A stretch of DNA of 64,000 bases, taken from the NCBI RefSeq assembly GCF_009193305.1, contig NZ_WBVS01000007.1:62001-126000 (forward strand). The letters run 5' to 3'. The notes under the pieces were generated by a model that worked only from the letters and a program-made list of their open reading frames with translations, made no database searches and was not told the origin of the DNA. Shown here one piece after another: positions 54,823-62,931 of this stretch (position 1 is its first letter; each line of letters opens with the position of its first letter). The translations under genes and the position numbers were made by a program. The DNA comes from Bifidobacterium cebidarum (lineage in GTDB: Bacteria > Actinomycetota > Actinomycetes > Actinomycetales > Bifidobacteriaceae).

Positions 54823-55317
54823 TCAAACGACCTTGCGTTCGAACGGATCGGAGCTGATGCCCTCTTCAAGAATCTGCTTTGCCCATTCCTTGGCGGTGAA
54901 CAGGCTGTGATCACGATAGTTGCCGCAACTCTTCTCCGTGGTGGCCGGCACATCATCCCACGTGGCCTTGTAGGCGATGAATTCCAGGGATTCCTTCAGC
55001 GCCTTGGCCACCTCTTCGGTCGGGTGTTCGCCCCAGGTCAACAGATGGAAGCCGGTACGGCAACCGAACGGCGAGCAGTCAATGTAGCCCGGAATGCGTT
55101 CGCGCAGCAGCACGGCGATGGTGTGCTCGATGGTGTGCAGGCCACCAGTCGGAATGGCCTGCTTGTTCGGCTGGGTCAGGCGCAGATCGTAATTGGAGAT
55201 CACATCGCCATGCGGGCCTTTTTCGATATCGATATAGCGCACATATGGGGCCTTAACCTTGGTGTGATCAAGCTGGAACGATTCGACAACAGGCTTTTCC
55301 TGAGTTTCTTCTGCCAT
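54823..55317 (-). CDS. luxS: S-ribosylhomocysteine lyase
   Basis: Cleaves S-ribosylhomocysteine to homocysteine and DPD, the autoinducer-2 precursor. The 164-aa protein has the metal motif His61-x-x-Glu64-His65 (HTIEH), the catalytic Cys86 in [11 protein letters not shown] and the third ligand in [10 protein letters not shown]. It recycles the activated methyl cycle. The CBS- and CGS-like genes 3-5 kb away can take the homocysteine onward. Confidence 0.97.
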   Translation of the reverse strand: MAEETQEKPVVESFQLDHTKVKAPYVRYIDIEKGPHGDVISNYDLRLTQPNKQAIPTGGLHTIEHTIAVLLRERIPGYIDCSPFGCRTGFHLLTWGEHPTEEVAKALKESLEFIAYKATWDDVPATTEKSCGNYRDHSLFTAKEWAKQILEEGISSDPFERKVV

Positions 55318-55448
55318 GATTCCCTTTCTCTTGTGTGTTACAAAGGCACGACTTGTTCTATAGAACCATCGTAGTCAGCGATATTGGTTCATGTGCACAC
55401 AACGGGCATGCCCGCTATAGACGTTTGTTATCGGGGCTTATCACGGAC

Positions 55449-57392
55449 TTATTGCGTCTTGCCTGCATTGAAGGCAGCCACGGCTTCCATGAAACACTTG
55501 CCATAGAGCTCGAGCTTGTGCTCACCCACACCGTTGACGGCGAGGAACTGTGCGTTAGTGACCGGCCGAATCACTGCCATATCGCGCAGTGTTTTATCCG
55601 AGAACACGATGTATGGCGGCTTGCCGATCTCCTGTGCAATCGTTCGACGGAGCTCACGTAGCTTTTGGAACAAGGCTTCGGCATCATCATCTGGCACATA
55701 GGAGCTGAACGGCGCACCAGAACCTGCAGCTTCTGCGCCAGTCGCTCCCCCGGCACGCATATCACGCTGCACCGCACGAGATGCCGACTTACGTTCCACC
55801 TTCTTGATTTCGTAATGGAAACCAGGCGCAACGGTTTCCGCGGCACGCACGCCGAACTGCACGATGGGCAACCGCCCTTCAGCGATGGAAAGGTACCCAT
55901 CAGTGGCCATCTGATTCAGCACATCGCGAATCAATGCGGTGTTCACATCTTTGAGCATGCCGAATGTGGGCAACTGCTCGGGATTCAGCCATGCCAGATC
56001 CTGAGCTTGGGAGCCGCGCAGAATCTTGACGATCTTGCCTGAGCCGACACGCTGGTTCACATCGTGCACGCAACGGCTGATGGCACGCGCCACCTGAGTC
56101 ACGTCAGTGGTGGCGAACGTGCTTTCGCAATTGGAGCATGCACCGCATTTACCGTTGACTTCGCCAGCCGTATCGGTTCCGCCAGCCGCGGCCGCCAGTT
56201 CCTGGCCGAAATACCGCGTCATGTACCGATGCAGGCAGTCCGTGGTACGGCAGTAGCCGATCATGCCATCGAGCAGGCGGCGTTTGGATTGGCGCACGAT
56301 CTCCTGCTGCTCGGGTGTCATGCGGTCGTTTTCGTAATCGCTGTCAAGTAAACGGCGTCGGGTCACAATATCCGACTCATTCCACAGCAGCGTGCAACGA
56401 CTCGGTTCGCCGTCTCGCCCGGCGCGACCGGCCTCCTGATAGTAAGCCTCGATGGATTCCGGCATGTTGTAGTGGATCACGAAGCGCACATCGGATTTAT
56501 CGATGCCCATGCCGAATGCGTTGGTAGCCACCACCACCGGCACTTTATCGGTGATGAAATCACGTTGCGCTTTTTCTCGCACATCTGCGTTCATACCGCC
56601 GTGGTAGGCGACCGCGGTATGGCCCATATCATTCAGCGTTGCCGCAATATCTTCCGTATTTTTTCGAGTGGCGCAGTACACAATGCCGGATTCATCCGCA
56701 TGCTCGGCAATATAGGAGGCCACCCATGCCACCTTGTATTTGGTTTCAAGCTTGACCACATCGAAATACAGGTTCGGCCGATCGAAACCGGTCACGGTAA
56801 TGGCTGGATCGCAAAGGCCAAGCAACCCTATGATATCCTGCCGCACCCGTTCGGTGGCGGTGGCGGTGAATGCTCCGATTGGTGGGCGCTGCGGCAGACC
56901 GGCGATGAATTCGCCGATGCCAAGATATGAGGAGCGGAAATCCTGCCCCCATTGGGAGACGCAGTGGGCTTCGTCCACTGCAATCAAAGAAATCGGCGTT
57001 CGGGCGGCGAAATCGCGGAATCGGCTGGTTTCCAGACGTTCCGGAGCCACATACAACAGTTTGATTTGCCCGGCGGCAGCCTGGGCAAGCACCATGGCCT
57101 GCTCATCCATGTCTTGCGTGGTGTTGACGAATGCGGCCGGCAGACCAATATCGTTCACTGCATCGACCTGATCGCGCATCAAGGAAATCAAGGGAGAAAT
57201 CACGAGCGTAACGCCTGGCAGCAGTGCAGCTGGAATCTGATAACACACGGATTTGCCGGCGCCCGTAGGCATGACGCCCAAAACATCACGGCCGGCGAGC
57301 AGGGCCTCAACAATACCCTGCTGGCCGGGCCGGAATGAGTCATAACCGTAATACTGCCTAAGCGCAGCAAGTGCCGCATTCTGTGCCGTCAT
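55449..57392 (-). CDS. recQ: ATP-dependent DNA helicase RecQ
   Basis: A 3'-5' helicase for recombination and repair, about 647 aa. Motif I is PTGAGKSVCYQIPA, motif II AVDEAHCVSQWG, motif VI QEAGRAGRDG. The RQC zinc cysteines lie in KCGACSNC, and a winged helix follows. The C-terminal HRDC domain (about 565-647) contains KPPYIVFSDKTLRDMA. The ATG at 57392 (MTAQN) is preferred on sequence, but the start four codons earlier cannot be excluded. It reads toward luxS with 131 bp between. Confidence 0.94.
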   Translation of the reverse strand: MTAQNAALAALRQYYGYDSFRPGQQGIVEALLAGRDVLGVMPTGAGKSVCYQIPAALLPGVTLVISPLISLMRDQVDAVNDIGLPAAFVNTTQDMDEQAMVLAQAAAGQIKLLYVAPERLETSRFRDFAARTPISLIAVDEAHCVSQWGQDFRSSYLGIGEFIAGLPQRPPIGAFTATATERVRQDIIGLLGLCDPAITVTGFDRPNLYFDVVKLETKYKVAWVASYIAEHADESGIVYCATRKNTEDIAATLNDMGHTAVAYHGGMNADVREKAQRDFITDKVPVVVATNAFGMGIDKSDVRFVIHYNMPESIEAYYQEAGRAGRDGEPSRCTLLWNESDIVTRRRLLDSDYENDRMTPEQQEIVRQSKRRLLDGMIGYCRTTDCLHRYMTRYFGQELAAAAGGTDTAGEVNGKCGACSNCESTFATTDVTQVARAISRCVHDVNQRVGSGKIVKILRGSQAQDLAWLNPEQLPTFGMLKDVNTALIRDVLNQMATDGYLSIAEGRLPIVQFGVRAAETVAPGFHYEIKKVERKSASRAVQRDMRAGGATGAEAAGSGAPFSSYVPDDDAEALFQKLRELRRTIAQEIGKPPYIVFSDKTLRDMAVIRPVTNAQFLAVNGVGEHKLELYGKCFMEAVAAFNAGKTQ

Positions 57393-57451
57393 GGCTCCCA
57401 CCATAGCGCATCGATGCTGTCAAGAAGCGTTTGGACAGTGCTATAAAAACA

Positions 57452-57647
57452 CTATCTCGCTTACAAGGGGTACATTCCCGTATATTCTGACATCTATCTG
57501 CTCTGTAAGGGGTATCTTTCACGCAAAATGGCATCTATCATCGGCGCAATGGCGGTGATGATAGATGCCATTTCAGTGAATCGGTACCCCTCACAACCCA
57601 GATAGACGTTTTAAGTCAGCGGAATGTACCCCTTGCAAAGCAGTTAG
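57452..57647. repeat. family B nested-palindrome element, copy 2 (196 bp)
   Basis: The outer arms 57452-57478 and 57621-57647 pair best over AAGGGGTACATTCC. The inner arms 57493-57514 and 57585-57606 share TCTATCTG and AGGGGTA ends. The centre is a perfect 17-bp hairpin, 57526-57542 with 57557-57573. It shares ACATCTATCTGCT and AAGGGGT with the copy at 21086. It fills the gap between metB and recQ. Confidence 0.75.
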
Positions 57648-57652
57648 CACAT

Positions 57653-58837
57653 TTACAGACGCTCGAGGGCCTGCTTGAGGTCGGCGATGAGGTCGTCCGC
57701 GTTTTCGATGCCCACGGAGATACGCACCAAGTTGGCGGGCACCTGCAGGGTGGTACCGGCCACGGAAGCGTGGGTCATGGCGGCCGGAACCTCGATGAGG
57801 CTTTCCACGCCGCCCAGGGACTCGGCCAGCGTGAAGATCTGCGTGTGGTCCACAAAACGCTTGGCCGCTTCGGCACCGGCGGCAAGCTGCACGGAGACGA
57901 TGCCACCGAAGCCGCCATGCATCTGGTGTGCGGCGATTTCGTGGCCCGGGTGGGATTCCAGGCCCGGGTACCAGACGCGCTCAATCACATCGGCCGGCTG
58001 GGATTCCAGCCATTCGGCCACCTTCAGCGCGTTGGCGCTGTGGCGCTTGACGCGCAGGTCCAGGGTCTTCAGGCCGCGAATATCCAGCCAGGAATCGAAC
58101 GGGGAAGGCACGGCGCCGGCGGCATTCTGCAGGAACGCCACCTTTTCGCGGGTCTCTTCGTCGTTCAGCACCACGGCGCCGCCGACCACATCGGAGTGGC
58201 CGCCAATGTACTTGGTGGTGGAGTAGACCACCACGTCGGCGCCCTCATCCAGCGGATGCTGCAGGGCCGGGGACGCGAAGGTGTTATCCACGGCTACCTT
58301 GGTGCCGTACTTGTGTGCAACCTCAACGGTGGCGGCGATGTCGGTGATGTTGAGCAACGGGTTGGATGGGGTTTCAACCCACACGTACTCATAATGCTTG
58401 GAGGACAGGGCGGCTTCCACGGCCTTCAGATCGGTGATGTCCATCACGTCGAGACCCACGCCCCACGGCACGAACACCTTGGCAAGCAGACGGTAGGTGC
58501 CGCCATATACGTCGTTGCCAAGCAGGATGTTGTCGCCGGGCTTGATGGTGGAGCGCAGCAGCACGTCGATGGAGGCGAGGCCGGAGGAGAAGCTCAGCGC
58601 GTACTTGGCGCCTTCCACGGAAGCCAGCTGCTCGTCGAAGCTGGTGCGGGTGGGGTTGATGGAGCGGGAGTAGTCATGGCCGCCGCGCAAGCCCAGCACA
58701 CCATCCTGCTTGAAGGTGGAGGTGGCGAAGATCGGGGTCACCACGGCACCGGTGGTGGGGTCGGGCTCCTGGCCGGCGTGGATGGCGCGGGTGGCGAGAG
58801 CGTTCTGGGCGAACTTTGCGTTGTATTCAGCGGACAT
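57653..58837 (-). CDS. metB: cystathionine gamma-synthase/lyase
   Basis: A PLP enzyme of the Cys/Met metabolism family, 394 aa. It joins O-succinyl/acetyl-homoserine with cysteine, or, as a lyase, splits cystathionine. The ATG at 58837 follows AAAGGAAC at moderate spacing. Motifs are YSRSINPTRTSFDEQLASVEG, SGLASIDVLLR, VDNTFASP, and the Schiff-base Lys in YSTTKYIGGHSDVVGG. Synthase and lyase cannot be told apart by eye. Proximity to a CBS-like gene favours reverse transsulfuration. Confidence 0.9.
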   Translation of the reverse strand: MSAEYNAKFAQNALATRAIHAGQEPDPTTGAVVTPIFATSTFKQDGVLGLRGGHDYSRSINPTRTSFDEQLASVEGAKYALSFSSGLASIDVLLRSTIKPGDNILLGNDVYGGTYRLLAKVFVPWGVGLDVMDITDLKAVEAALSSKHYEYVWVETPSNPLLNITDIAATVEVAHKYGTKVAVDNTFASPALQHPLDEGADVVVYSTTKYIGGHSDVVGGAVVLNDEETREKVAFLQNAAGAVPSPFDSWLDIRGLKTLDLRVKRHSANALKVAEWLESQPADVIERVWYPGLESHPGHEIAAHQMHGGFGGIVSVQLAAGAEAAKRFVDHTQIFTLAESLGGVESLIEVPAAMTHASVAGTTLQVPANLVRISVGIENADDLIADLKQALERL

Positions 58838-58944
58838 ATGTTGTGTTCCTTTCCTATGCGCTGCCTTCGAGAGTACGGCAGCTGCCGACATGTGCGGCGC
58901 GTGTTGGTATTGGTGTTATTGATATCGGGTTATTGCAGCATCAT

Positions 58945-59967
58945 TCAGAGGTATTGCTCGGCGAGGGAGGGCTTGGTGGTGCGGTCCACCACATCGCCAT
59001 AGCCGTTGGCGCGCATCCAATCGTCGTTGAAGATCTTCTCCATATAGCTGCGGCCGGAATCCGGGGCGAGCACCACGACGAGCTGGTTTTCGTCCAGATC
59101 GTTGGCGAGTGCGTACTTGATGGCGCTGGCCACGGCCATGCCGGAGGAGCCGCCCACGAGCAGCGCTTCTTCGCCGGCTAGGCGGCGGGTCATTTCGAAG
59201 GCTTCGGCGTCACCCACCTTGACGATGTCGTCGGTGATGTTGCGGTCGAAGGCCTTGGGGTAGAAGTCCTCTCCCACGCCCTCGATGTCGTACTGGTGCA
59301 CGTCGGCGAGCGAGTCGGCGGAGTAGATGGAGCCTTCCGGGTCGGAGCCGATGACCTTGACCGCTCCGTTCGAGGCTTCCTTCAGGTACTTGCCGGTGCC
59401 GGAAATGGTGCCACCGGTGCCGATGCCGGCAACGAAGTGGGTGATTTTATGGTCGGTGGCCTCCCAGATTTCAGGTCCGGTGGTGTAGTAATGGCTTTCC
59501 GGGCCGTTCGGGTTGTCGTACTGGTTCGGGCGGAAGCCACCGGGGATTTCGTTGGCGAGGCGTTCGGCCACTTGGTAGTAGGAACGCGGGTCGTCCGGGC
59601 CGGCATCGGTGGGGGTCACGATGACTTCGGCACCGTAGGCGCGCAGCACCGCACGCTTGGATTCGGAGACCTTGTCCGGCAGGGTGAAGATGGTGCGGTA
59701 GCCACGCTGCTGGGCCACAAGGGCCAGGCCGACGCCGGTGTTGCCGGAGGTGGGTTCCACGATGACGCCGCCGGGCTTCAACTGGCCGGAACGCTCGGCG
59801 GCATCGATGATGCGCTCGGCGATGCGGTCCTTGGAGGAACCGCCGGGGTTGAAATATTCGACTTTGACGGCGATGGTGGCCTTGACTCCGGCCGCCTGGG
59901 GAATGTGGTTCAGCTTGACGAGCGGGGTGTTGCCGATGAGTTCCGCGAGGCTGTTGTGGATGGTCAT
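58945..59967 (-). CDS. cystathionine beta-synthase-like (or cysteine synthase) PLP enzyme
   Basis: A 340-aa fold-type II enzyme. The ATG at 59967 follows AAAGGACTTCAC. The Schiff-base Lys46 is in FNPGGSSKDRIAERI, the PLP-phosphate and substrate loop in EPTSGNTGVGLA, and GTGGTISGTGKYLKE is conserved. The C-terminal half, with SDPEGSIYSADSL, VGDAEAFEMTRRLA and LVGGSSGMAVAS, looks more like CBS than CysK. The regulatory CBS-pair and heme domains are absent. It would condense serine (or O-acetylserine) with homocysteine or sulfide. It reads into metB after 107 bp. Confidence 0.85.
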   Translation of the reverse strand: MTIHNSLAELIGNTPLVKLNHIPQAAGVKATIAVKVEYFNPGGSSKDRIAERIIDAAERSGQLKPGGVIVEPTSGNTGVGLALVAQQRGYRTIFTLPDKVSESKRAVLRAYGAEVIVTPTDAGPDDPRSYYQVAERLANEIPGGFRPNQYDNPNGPESHYYTTGPEIWEATDHKITHFVAGIGTGGTISGTGKYLKEASNGAVKVIGSDPEGSIYSADSLADVHQYDIEGVGEDFYPKAFDRNITDDIVKVGDAEAFEMTRRLAGEEALLVGGSSGMAVASAIKYALANDLDENQLVVVLAPDSGRSYMEKIFNDDWMRANGYGDVVDRTTKPSLAEQYL

Positions 59968-60368
59968 GTGAAGTCCTTTGGTCCGGGGTTGTTGGGTTTT
60001 GCTCTGGGTTTGTGGTGTAAGCGATTCGGTTCTGTTGCTTTCGTGAACCGACGTTCCCGGACGAGCGGACATTGACTTCATGTTGATTGGAGCATCCACA
60101 CCCCTTCGCTCACGTGAAGAGTTCTGCTGCGATCCTCTGTTTTCCGATGATGTGATGCGACCCATCACACCGCGCCAACTTCCGCGGTTGTTATTCATGG
60201 AAAGATTCGCAGCCAACTTGCTGCGATATGAATGCTCGTTCTCAAGTTATGCGTCACTGACCGTGCGCCCGGGGGCGTCGGTTAGCGACAACAACATGAG
60301 AAAATCCGCATGCCTCACACCATAGCACAGGTTGAGACATGTGTGTGTCGCGGGCGTTCATATTACGA
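59968..60368 (-). other. structured leader region upstream of the CBS-like gene
   Basis: This gene-free stretch (about 445 bp to the next stop, including the terminator below) holds three close hairpins: 60208-60225 (CGCAGC stem), 60170-60187 (CCGCG stem) and 60151-60169 (TGTGATG stem). The first two show the same AAGTTG loop on the transcribed strand. A known riboswitch class is not recognised. A translated reading of this stretch in the CBS frame looks non-protein-like. Confidence 0.5.
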
Positions 60369-60370
60369 AA

Positions 60371-60404
60371 TAAGGCTCTCCTCGTCGCCAAGAGGAAAGC
60401 CTTA
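60371..60404 (-). terminator. terminator of the ABC permease gene
   Basis: TAAGGCTCTCCTC (60371-60383) pairs with GAGGAAAGCCTTA (60392-60404) with one mismatch; TTTCG follows on the minus strand. Confidence 0.75.
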
Positions 60405-60412
60405 CTTTCTCA

Positions 60413-61348
60413 TCAACCGCGCTGGCGGGCTGGGTGGATTTCTCGGCGTTTGGTAAGCATCCAGACAATCCACATACATAGCGCGAACAGCACCAGCGAT
60501 TCAGCCAGTGGAATCCACACCACATAGGTGCCAATTTCCACGCCATCTGCGGTGTAGCTGACCACTCGCCCAGACATGGCCTGCACCAATCGATTCTGCG
60601 CGGTTCCACGTTTAAAGAACGCGCCTACCATCTGCATCTTGGGCACATACAGCAACATCGACATCGAGGAGCTCAGCTGCTGAGCCGCATACCAGAACGC
60701 AACAATGGCAATTGCAGCCGCCCAGATTCCTTTGTTCGCCAGCCAAGCCAACACGGCACCAACCAGCGTACCAATCGCCGCATACGCGAGCATCAGCGAG
60801 AAGAACTTCAACCCCACAAACAGCGGACCGGCTGCGAGCGCCTTCGAATAGGTCGCACCCCACGCCGAGAAGGCATCCGAGGGCAATCGCTCCCACGCAT
60901 ACAGGAACTGCTCGGATAGATGCGCATAGAACGGACCGGAGAGCCTGCATCCATCCGATTTCTCATAGCACATCGCCGTTCCCGTGGCGATGACGATGAA
61001 TCGTGCCGCCAGATACAACACCGACATCGCCAGTGGCACCACCGCAGCGCTTATCGCGGTGGCCTTCATGTATGACTTGCGCGAAACCCCATGGCAGAGC
61101 GCTGTGCCGAAGAAAAACCATTGCCATGCCATCGCCGTGAATATTAGTAGGATTCGAAAGTAATACTCAACATCGTTGATTCCGGGAAACACTATCGCGC
61201 TTGAACCGGTGTATCCGAGCATTACCGACTGATAGCACAGCGGCACGAACAGCAGCAGCCCTACCGCAAGCACCACGCCATACACCGTGAGGCAGCGGCG
61301 CAACGTCAGGAGGAATTGCCTGCTCAATCCGTAGGTTTTGCCAGTCAT
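60413..61348 (-). CDS. ABC transporter membrane subunit of a YtrA-type operon
   Basis: A 311-aa protein with about six helices (for example near 22-45, 70-95, 105-130, 200-225, 235-255 and 285-305). No sharply conserved motif is present. Membership is inferred from position directly after the ATPase (stop and start 1 bp apart) and the GntR gene. Such ABC-2-like units in GntR/YtrA clusters often export antimicrobials or sense envelope stress. Confidence 0.75.
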   Translation of the reverse strand: MTGKTYGLSRQFLLTLRRCLTVYGVVLAVGLLLFVPLCYQSVMLGYTGSSAIVFPGINDVEYYFRILLIFTAMAWQWFFFGTALCHGVSRKSYMKATAISAAVVPLAMSVLYLAARFIVIATGTAMCYEKSDGCRLSGPFYAHLSEQFLYAWERLPSDAFSAWGATYSKALAAGPLFVGLKFFSLMLAYAAIGTLVGAVLAWLANKGIWAAAIAIVAFWYAAQQLSSSMSMLLYVPKMQMVGAFFKRGTAQNRLVQAMSGRVVSYTADGVEIGTYVVWIPLAESLVLFALCMWIVWMLTKRREIHPARQRG

Positions 61349-61349
61349 G

Positions 61350-62318
61350 TCATTGGCCTTTCTGGGATGGCAGCATTGCATCTGCAATGTTTGCAACGTT
61401 GACGGATTGCGATGTTTCCGGAGATGACGTGGCACATATGACATACTCCTGCAGCCCAAGCCGGTTAGCGGATACTCCCACCGGCAATTCAGAAGGGTCA
61501 ATCTGCCCGCGCACTACCACGGAAAGCAGCTTTCCCATCTCCTCGCGGGAAATGATTTGCAGCTGGCTACTGGCAGCGAATGTGGTTACCCGATCAGCCT
61601 CACCGACCAAAACGGTTGCTCGCGAGCTCGCCGATTCGGCATCGAATTCGTCGATGATTCTGCCTTGGTCGAGAATGGCCACCCGTTCCACCACATGCGC
61701 GATTTCATTGATGATATGGGTCGAGAGCACGATGATGCGCGGATGTTCGCTGAACGATTCGAGCAGGAACCTGTAGAACGATTCACGATTGGTGGCATCG
61801 AGGCCAAGTACCGGCTCGTCCAACAGCAGCACGTCCACCGGTACGCACAGGGCCGCCACCAATCGCACGATCATGCGTTGGCCGAGCGAGAGCTGACCAT
61901 ACAAACTGCCTGGTATAATGCCGAATTCAGCGAGCATGCGAGCACTGAACGCCCAGTCGAAGCCGCCGTAATAGCGTTCTTCGCGCTTGAAGATCGTGTT
62001 GAGTCGAACGCCGACCATGAATGGCACGGTTTCGTTGAGCAGACAGATGCGTGATTGTGCGGCTTCGTTCTCGAACACGCTCGTGCCATCAAGTTCAATT
62101 GAGCCGCTGCTCGGCAGCAGACGATTGGCAATCACGCCCATCAGCGTGGATTTGCCGGCCCCGTTGCGCCCGAACAGACCGTAGATGGCCGGCCGCAGCG
62201 TAAGGTTCACGCCGTTCAACGCCACGGTTGAACCGTAGCGTTTGCGCAAATCGGTAATGGTGAGCGTCGCATCGGTTGCCGCATCCTCAGCAGCTGCAAC
62301 ATAATCCGTTGCGCTCAT
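61350..62318 (-). CDS. ABC transporter ATP-binding protein
   Basis: A 322-aa ATPase. Walker A GRNGAGKST, Walker B VLLLDEPVLGLD and switch His in STHIINE are present. The signature reads LSLGQR instead of LSGGQ, as in many YtrB-like exporters. A C-terminal regulatory extension (about 235-322) follows. It overlaps the GntR gene by 4 bp (62315-62318) and precedes the permease. Confidence 0.88.
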   Translation of the reverse strand: MSATDYVAAAEDAATDATLTITDLRKRYGSTVALNGVNLTLRPAIYGLFGRNGAGKSTLMGVIANRLLPSSGSIELDGTSVFENEAAQSRICLLNETVPFMVGVRLNTIFKREERYYGGFDWAFSARMLAEFGIIPGSLYGQLSLGQRMIVRLVAALCVPVDVLLLDEPVLGLDATNRESFYRFLLESFSEHPRIIVLSTHIINEIAHVVERVAILDQGRIIDEFDAESASSRATVLVGEADRVTTFAASSQLQIISREEMGKLLSVVVRGQIDPSELPVGVSANRLGLQEYVICATSSPETSQSVNVANIADAMLPSQKGQ

Positions 62319-62695
62319 GATGCATACTCCTTCTCAATCAGCTCGGTCAGTTCTTTGAGGCCGAAGCCCAGGCGCTGTGCCTCGGCGATGAATTGAGGCA
62401 GTTGGCTGGAAAGGAACTCCTCGCGCTTGGCGTTGCGAGCGCGATTCACCGCGCCGGGAGCAACGAACATACCCAGACCGCGGCGCTTTTCCAGCAGCCC
62501 GCGTTCCACCAGCAGGTTCATGCCTTTGAGCACGGTGGCAGGGTTGATGCGGTAGGTGGTGGATATCTCGGTGGTGCTCGGCACTTGGTCACCTTCCTTG
62601 TAGAGCCCCAGCACAATAGCCTCGTTCAGCTGGTCGGCCACCTGCCGGAACAGTGGTTCGCCACTGGAATCATCGAAACGCAAGGTTTGGTTCAC
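62315..62695 (-). CDS. GntR-family (YtrA subfamily) regulator
   Basis: A 126-aa repressor. The winged helix-turn-helix (about 10-75) has EPLFRQVADQLNEAIVLG, STTEISTTYRINPATVLKG and LLEKRRGLGMFV. The short helical C-terminus is typical of YtrA-type proteins that control a linked ABC exporter. It is first in the operon; a perfect palindrome 110-136 bp upstream is its likely operator. Confidence 0.9.
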   Translation of the reverse strand: MNQTLRFDDSSGEPLFRQVADQLNEAIVLGLYKEGDQVPSTTEISTTYRINPATVLKGMNLLVERGLLEKRRGLGMFVAPGAVNRARNAKREEFLSSQLPQFIAEAQRLGFGLKELTELIEKEYAS

Positions 62696-62805
62696 CTCCT
62701 GCGGCTGTGGTGCGACATTGGAATCAACGATGGTTGGGACAGCCTGACCGATATGGCTCGGACGGCCTTATGCAAGTAGAGGAGCAGCATAACCAGCCAC
62801 TTCAT

Positions 62806-62831
62806 TGGTTAGTTACTCATGTAACTAACCA
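62806..62831. promoter_or_regulatory. perfect palindrome, probable GntR/YtrA operator
   Basis: TGGTTAGTTAC-TCAT-GTAACTAACCA has perfect 11-bp arms. It lies 110-136 bp upstream of the GntR start, within the promoter region of the operon and also between it and the MATE gene. Dyad length and A/T-rich edges fit a YtrA-type operator. Confidence 0.75.
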
Positions 62832-62931
62832 TATAACCTAATCAGGCAGCAGTCAAATCGGCAATCGGCCACAGTTCAACCCCACATGCAGCCAAGCTGA
62901 GGCTCCTGTCCAATCCGCAATACTTTGCCAT

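Noticed and set aside
59968-60216. An 83-residue N-terminal extension of the CBS-like enzyme.
   Set aside because: The composition is unlike protein, hairpins fill the stretch, and the ATG at 59967 has AAAGGA upstream and matches the family start.
59968-60300. T-box or SAM riboswitch upstream of the CBS-like gene.
   Set aside because: No T-box bulge sequence or known SAM core could be found; only unclassified hairpins are present.
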